This document shows positions 6,352-8,982 of a DNA stretch of 8,982 nucleotides, piece after piece. The notes under the pieces are model-generated. The model made no database searches and was not told the DNA's origin. It saw only the letters and a list, made by a program, of their open reading frames with translations. The DNA is from Candidatus Gastranaerophilales bacterium. GTDB lineage: Bacteria > Cyanobacteriota > Vampirovibrionia > Gastranaerophilales > Gastranaerophilaceae. The stretch lies in the NCBI GenBank assembly GCA_944326625.1, contig CALVER010000050.1, positions 1-8,982 of the forward strand. Direction: 5' to 3'. The stretch's first letter is position 1, and each line of letters begins with the position of its first letter. The position numbers were made by a program, and so were the translations under genes.

Positions 6352-7345
6352 ATCTTTCTTCTTCTTTTAACTTCCTGTTCATTAATTTGTCCAATAATTC
6401 CTGCGGGGTTATATCTGTGTAAACGGCTTCATAAATAGCGTTTGAGACAGGAACGTCAATATCAAGTTTTTTTGCAAGTTCGCAAATTGCTTTGGAGGTT
6501 TTGACGCCTTCTGCGACGGAGCCTAATTCTCTCAAAATGTCGTCAATTTTTTTGCCTTTACCGAGCATTGAACCTACCGTGTAGTTTCTGGACATAGGGC
6601 TTGAGCAGGTGGCAATCAAATCTCCCATGCCGGAAAGCCCGTAAAGCGTCGAAGGATTTGCGCCAAGCCTGATGCTGACCCTGACTATTTCCGCCATGCC
6701 GCGGGTTAAAAGAGTGCCGGCGCAATTGTCGCCGAGGTTCATTGCGTGTGCAAAGCCTGAGGCAATTGCGATTACGTTTTTCAAACTTCCGCCAAGCTCA
6801 ACGCCTATAACGTCGTTATTCGTATAAAGTCTGAATTTGCCGGGGACATTCAGGGCGTGCTGAACAAATTCAGCGGTTGTCATATCTTCACTTGCAACGC
6901 ATGCGGCGGTAGGTTTCGCTTGCAAAACTTCTTTTGCAAGAGTCGGACCTGAAAGAATTGCGAGTTTTTGCTCCGGCAGAACGTCTTTTATAACCTCGCT
7001 CATCCGCATTAAAGAAGGCAGTTCAATACCTTTTGAAGCATTTACAAGAATTTGTTCCGGCTTGATGCCTGATTTTTTAAGGTTTTCACAAACATCACGC
7101 GTGCCTGAGGTTGCAACAACATTCAAAATTATATCGGCATTTTCGATTGCGGATGTCATATCCGAGGTTATTTCAACTTTGTTTGAAAGCTGAACTTCAA
7201 GAGGCTTTGACGCGTGTTTGTTTTGCACCAGATCTTCCGTCAAATCCTGCTGTCTGCCCCAGACGGTTATTTCGTCAAAATTATTTGTCAAAAGCCATGC
7301 TAATGTTAATCCCCAGCACCCTGCGCCTAATACCGTAAGCTTCAT
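6344..7345 (-). CDS. gpsA: Glycerol-3-phosphate dehydrogenase [NAD(P)+]
   Basis: GpsA reduces dihydroxyacetone phosphate to sn-glycerol 3-phosphate in the cytoplasm, the first step of glycerophospholipid synthesis. The Rossmann motif LGAGCWG (6-12) binds the nucleotide; Cys10 replaces the usual Ser or Ala. NASKG (102-106) carries Lys105, and GGSLKNV (185-191) carries catalytic Lys189. LSGPTLAKEV (131-140), GLSGMGDLIATC (236-247) and SVAEGVKT (276-283) are standard family blocks. Length 333 is normal. The start is set by AAGGAGAG, which overlaps the murQ stop codon nine bases upstream of the ATG, so translation is probably coupled to murQ. Its 3' end overlaps ricT by 8 bp. Confidence 0.97.
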   Translation of the reverse strand: MKLTVLGAGCWGLTLAWLLTNNFDEITVWGRQQDLTEDLVQNKHASKPLEVQLSNKVEITSDMTSAIENADIILNVVATSGTRDVCENLKKSGIKPEQILVNASKGIELPSLMRMSEVIKDVLPEQKLAILSGPTLAKEVLQAKPTAACVASEDMTTAEFVQHALNVPGKFRLYTNNDVIGVELGGSLKNVIAIASGFAHAMNLGDNCAGTLLTRGMAEIVRVSIRLGANPSTLYGLSGMGDLIATCSSPMSRNYTVGSMLGKGKKIDDILRELGSVAEGVKTSKAICELAKKLDIDVPVSNAIYEAVYTDITPQELLDKLMNRKLKEEERYV

Positions 7346-7354
7346 ATTCTCTCC

Positions 7355-8245
7355 TTATACCACTGCTTTATAGATGATTTTTCTTAAAACTCCGCCGTGT
7401 TTTTTAAGCTCTGTTCTTGCGTCATCTATGCTCATATTCATCATTAATGACACAATGGCCGTTTTAATTTCCCAGTCGCATTTCAAAAGGGTTGAAAGTG
7501 CATCCGCAAGGTTTACATCAGCGATTTGAGCAACAATTCTGATTGCTCTGTCTTTTAATTTTTCGTTTACGGCTTTCAAATCAATCATAAAGTTTTCGTA
7601 AGTTTTGCCGATTTTAATCATGGAACCTGTTGAGAGCATATTCAAAATCATTTTTTGCGCTGTGCCGGCTTTTAGTCTGCTGGAGCCTGCAATAACTTCA
7701 GGACCTACTTCAACGCAGATTACAAGCCCTGCTTCTTCGGCAATTCTGCCTTGAGAGTTGCAGGTTACGGCAATTGTTTTTGCGCCGATTTCATCTGCCT
7801 GATGCAAAACCCCGAGTAAATATTTCGGGTTGCCGCTTGCAGAAATCGCAACGCATACGTCTTTATCAGTCAAAACTTTTGCATCTTCAACACCCAAATC
7901 AAAGTTGTCCTCGGCGCCTTCTACAGAATACAAAAATGCGTCTTTGCCGCCCGCAATTCTTCCCTGAACCATATCAAAAGGCACGCTGAATGTCGGCGGG
8001 CATTCAGATGCGTCAAGAATACCTAATCTGCCTGATGTTCCGGCGCCAAAGTAGAATAATCTTCCGCCTTTTAAAAACTGTTTTGCAATTAAATCAATAG
8101 CTTCGGCAATATGTTCGGTTTCATCTTCAACCGCAAGCGCAACGAGTTTGTCCTCCTCGTTCATTTTTCTCACCATATCGACTGTTGATAAAAGATCAAT
8201 GTCTTTGGTGTTCTCGTTTCTGTACTCTGTAATGACTTCGCTCAT
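7355..8245 (-). CDS. murQ: N-acetylmuramic acid 6-phosphate etherase
   Basis: MurQ cleaves the D-lactyl ether of MurNAc-6-phosphate, giving GlcNAc-6-phosphate and lactate, and so returns cell-wall sugar to central metabolism or recycling. The SIS fold shows the phosphate-sugar site GGRLFYFGAGTSGRLG (60-75), then DASECPPTF (78-86) with Glu81 and VEGAED (108-113) with Glu112. These correspond to the catalytic Glu83 and Glu114 of E. coli MurQ. SASGNP (135-140) and GSSRLKAGTAQK (187-198) are also typical. At 296 residues the length matches the family (E. coli 298). AGGGGGA at 8251-8257 is the ribosome-binding site, and ribH ends 13 bp upstream. No MurNAc transporter (murP), kinase (anmK, amgK) or regulator (murR) is next to it, so the source of its substrate is not shown here. 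The GCKR-like regulatory proteins share the fold but not this length or context. Confidence 0.97.
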   Translation of the reverse strand: MSEVITEYRNENTKDIDLLSTVDMVRKMNEEDKLVALAVEDETEHIAEAIDLIAKQFLKGGRLFYFGAGTSGRLGILDASECPPTFSVPFDMVQGRIAGGKDAFLYSVEGAEDNFDLGVEDAKVLTDKDVCVAISASGNPKYLLGVLHQADEIGAKTIAVTCNSQGRIAEEAGLVICVEVGPEVIAGSSRLKAGTAQKMILNMLSTGSMIKIGKTYENFMIDLKAVNEKLKDRAIRIVAQIADVNLADALSTLLKCDWEIKTAIVSLMMNMSIDDARTELKKHGGVLRKIIYKAVV

Positions 8246-8258
8246 TTTAATCCCCCTA

Positions 8259-8720
8259 TTACACTAATTTGACCAGATTTGCCATTTCTATTGCGGTTTT
8301 TGCAGCATCCGCACCTTTATTGCCGGCTTTTGTTCCGGCTCTTTCGATTGCCTGTTCTATATTATCCGTTGTTAATATTCCGAAAATTACCGGAATTCCT
8401 GTTTCTAATGCAACCTGAGCAACGCCTTTTGAAACCTCGGCGCTTACGTAATCAAAATGCGGTGTTGAACCTTTTATAACCGCGCCAAGTGTGATAATCG
8501 CATTGTATTTGCCGGTTTTGGCAAATTTTTTAGACGCAAGAGGAATTTCAAATGCGCCCGGAACTTTTACGATATCTATATTTTCATCGGCAACGCCATG
8601 TCTTTTAAGCTCATCTACGGCTCCTGACAGAAGCTTTGACCCGATAAAATCGTTAAATCTTGAAATTATAATACAAAATTTTTCCCCTGATACTGTTAAC
8701 TGCCCTTCAAATGTTTTCAT
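8259..8720 (-). CDS. ribH: 6,7-dimethyl-8-ribityllumazine synthase
   Basis: RibH condenses 5-amino-6-ribitylaminouracil with 3,4-dihydroxy-2-butanone 4-phosphate to make the riboflavin precursor lumazine. VPGAFEIP (53-60) and GAVIKGSTPHFDYV (79-92), with catalytic His88, are diagnostic; Arg127 in ERAGTKAGNKG binds phosphate. At 153 residues the length is normal for the cage-forming enzyme. AAAGGAG at 8730-8736 is a strong ribosome-binding site for the ATG at 8720. The other rib genes (ribD, ribE, ribBA) are not adjacent, and no FMN riboswitch fits in the 40-bp spacer upstream, so it does not appear to be under the usual flavin control. It is the first gene of the ribH-murQ-gpsA-ricT cluster. 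Confidence 0.97.
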   Translation of the reverse strand: MKTFEGQLTVSGEKFCIIISRFNDFIGSKLLSGAVDELKRHGVADENIDIVKVPGAFEIPLASKKFAKTGKYNAIITLGAVIKGSTPHFDYVSAEVSKGVAQVALETGIPVIFGILTTDNIEQAIERAGTKAGNKGADAAKTAIEMANLVKLV

Positions 8721-8742
8721 CTTAATATACTCCTTTGCATAT

Positions 8743-8771
8743 ATTGTACATCATAGAGGGCTATTTTACAA
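8743..8771 (-). promoter_or_regulatory. Promoter of the ribH-murQ-gpsA-ricT operon
   Basis: On the minus strand TTGTAA (8766-8771) and TACAAT (8743-8748) are 17 bp apart. The predicted start near 8736 gives a leader of about 16 nt beginning at the ribosome-binding site. The -35 box overlaps the last codons of the upstream membrane-protein gene, so readthrough from that gene may also contribute. Confidence 0.5.
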
Positions 8772-8982
8772 TAAGCGGATAGAAAATCTTATAAAAAATA
8801 TATATTGACGCCAAAATTAACAAAATTCCGCTTATTTTCATCAAAATATCGGAAATTTTGTAGAAATTTTGCCAGTTTTTGAGGCGGGAGGTTAGAAATC
8901 CGGCAAGAATCAGGATTAACCCCTGCCCGATTGAAAATAAAAACAGCATTATAATTGCGTTAACAATATTTGCGGAAAGTGA
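8761..8982 (-). CDS. CcdA/DsbD-like membrane protein, C-terminal 73 residues (runs off right edge)
   Basis: The frame is open from the window edge to the TAG at 8761-8763, giving 73 residues of a highly hydrophobic protein; the true start lies outside. Two membrane segments are visible: about residues 1-30 (ANIVNAIIMLFLFSIGQGLI and on) and about 52-70 (ISGILLILASIYIFYKIF), joined by a basic loop with SRLKNW. The FSIGQGLILILAG arrangement resembles the LGHGLPLLLAG segment near the C-terminus of CcdA/DsbD-type thiol-disulfide electron carriers. Those proteins pass electrons from cytosolic thioredoxin across the membrane for cytochrome c maturation or extracytoplasmic thiol reduction. The paired cysteines that would confirm this lie outside the window, so the call rests on weak pattern similarity. 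The gene ends 40 bp before ribH on the same strand. An ATG at 8949 is internal and probably not the start. Confidence 0.6.
   Translation of the reverse strand, partial: SLSANIVNAIIMLFLFSIGQGLILILAGFLTSRLKNWQNFYKISDILMKISGILLILASIYIFYKIFYPLIVK

Noticed and set aside
8721..8760. FMN riboswitch upstream of ribH
   Set aside because: The 40-bp spacer is too short and is taken up by a promoter and a ribosome-binding site; no RFN-element sequence is present.
8949..8982. ATG at 8949 as the start of a 62-aa small membrane protein
   Set aside because: The frame stays open to the window edge and the residues before the Met continue the same hydrophobic segment, so it is more likely internal to a larger gene.
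1..8982. Mobile elements, CRISPR arrays, tRNA or rRNA genes
   Set aside because: No repeat-spacer pattern, transposase, terminal inverted repeats or tRNA-like fold was seen; the window is filled with core genes of uniform style.

Overview
The window comes from a low-GC bacterial chromosome with ordinary housekeeping genes packed tightly and no mobile elements, CRISPR arrays, tRNAs or rRNAs. The gene set (oxygen-sensitive class III ribonucleotide reductase, MurNAc-6-phosphate etherase, RicT-type PSP1 protein) and the AT-rich leaders, several without Shine-Dalgarno sequences, suggest an anaerobic, probably host-associated bacterium. A gut member of the Vampirovibrionia/Melainabacteria (Gastranaerophilales) would fit, but this is an impression from protein style and not a demonstrated assignment.

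Layout. Positions 1-1823 (minus) hold the N-terminal 607 codons of mutS, which runs off the left edge before the ATPase domain. A 66-bp AT-rich divergent spacer separates it from a plus-strand gene for an unidentified 199-residue membrane-anchored protein (1890-2489). That gene ends in a compact intrinsic terminator overlapping its stop codon. A 67-codon unknown ORF (2526-2729) follows; its predicted promoter places the transcription start on the ATG, so its mRNA may be leaderless. Next come a strong promoter and a cobalamin riboswitch (aptamer about 2781-2854) in front of nrdD (2891-4738) and nrdG (4729-5409), the anaerobic ribonucleoside-triphosphate reductase and its radical-SAM activase.

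From 5419 to the right edge everything is on the minus strand. In transcription order: the C-terminal end of a CcdA/DsbD-like membrane protein (8761-8982), then ribH (lumazine synthase), murQ (MurNAc-6-P etherase), gpsA (glycerol-3-phosphate dehydrogenase) and ricT (PSP1 family). The last four are separated by 13 bp, 9 bp and an 8-bp overlap, so they are almost certainly one operon, with a recognisable promoter just upstream of ribH.

The most interesting element is the cobalamin riboswitch on nrdDG. Class III reductase does not need B12, so shutting it off when B12 is plentiful makes sense if the cell also has a B12-dependent class II reductase (NrdJ) elsewhere. The window therefore predicts a B12-gated choice of ribonucleotide reductase. 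The aptamer resembles the short class II (env8-like) cobalamin fold. I found no clearly undescribed system; the 199-residue and 67-residue proteins are the real unknowns.
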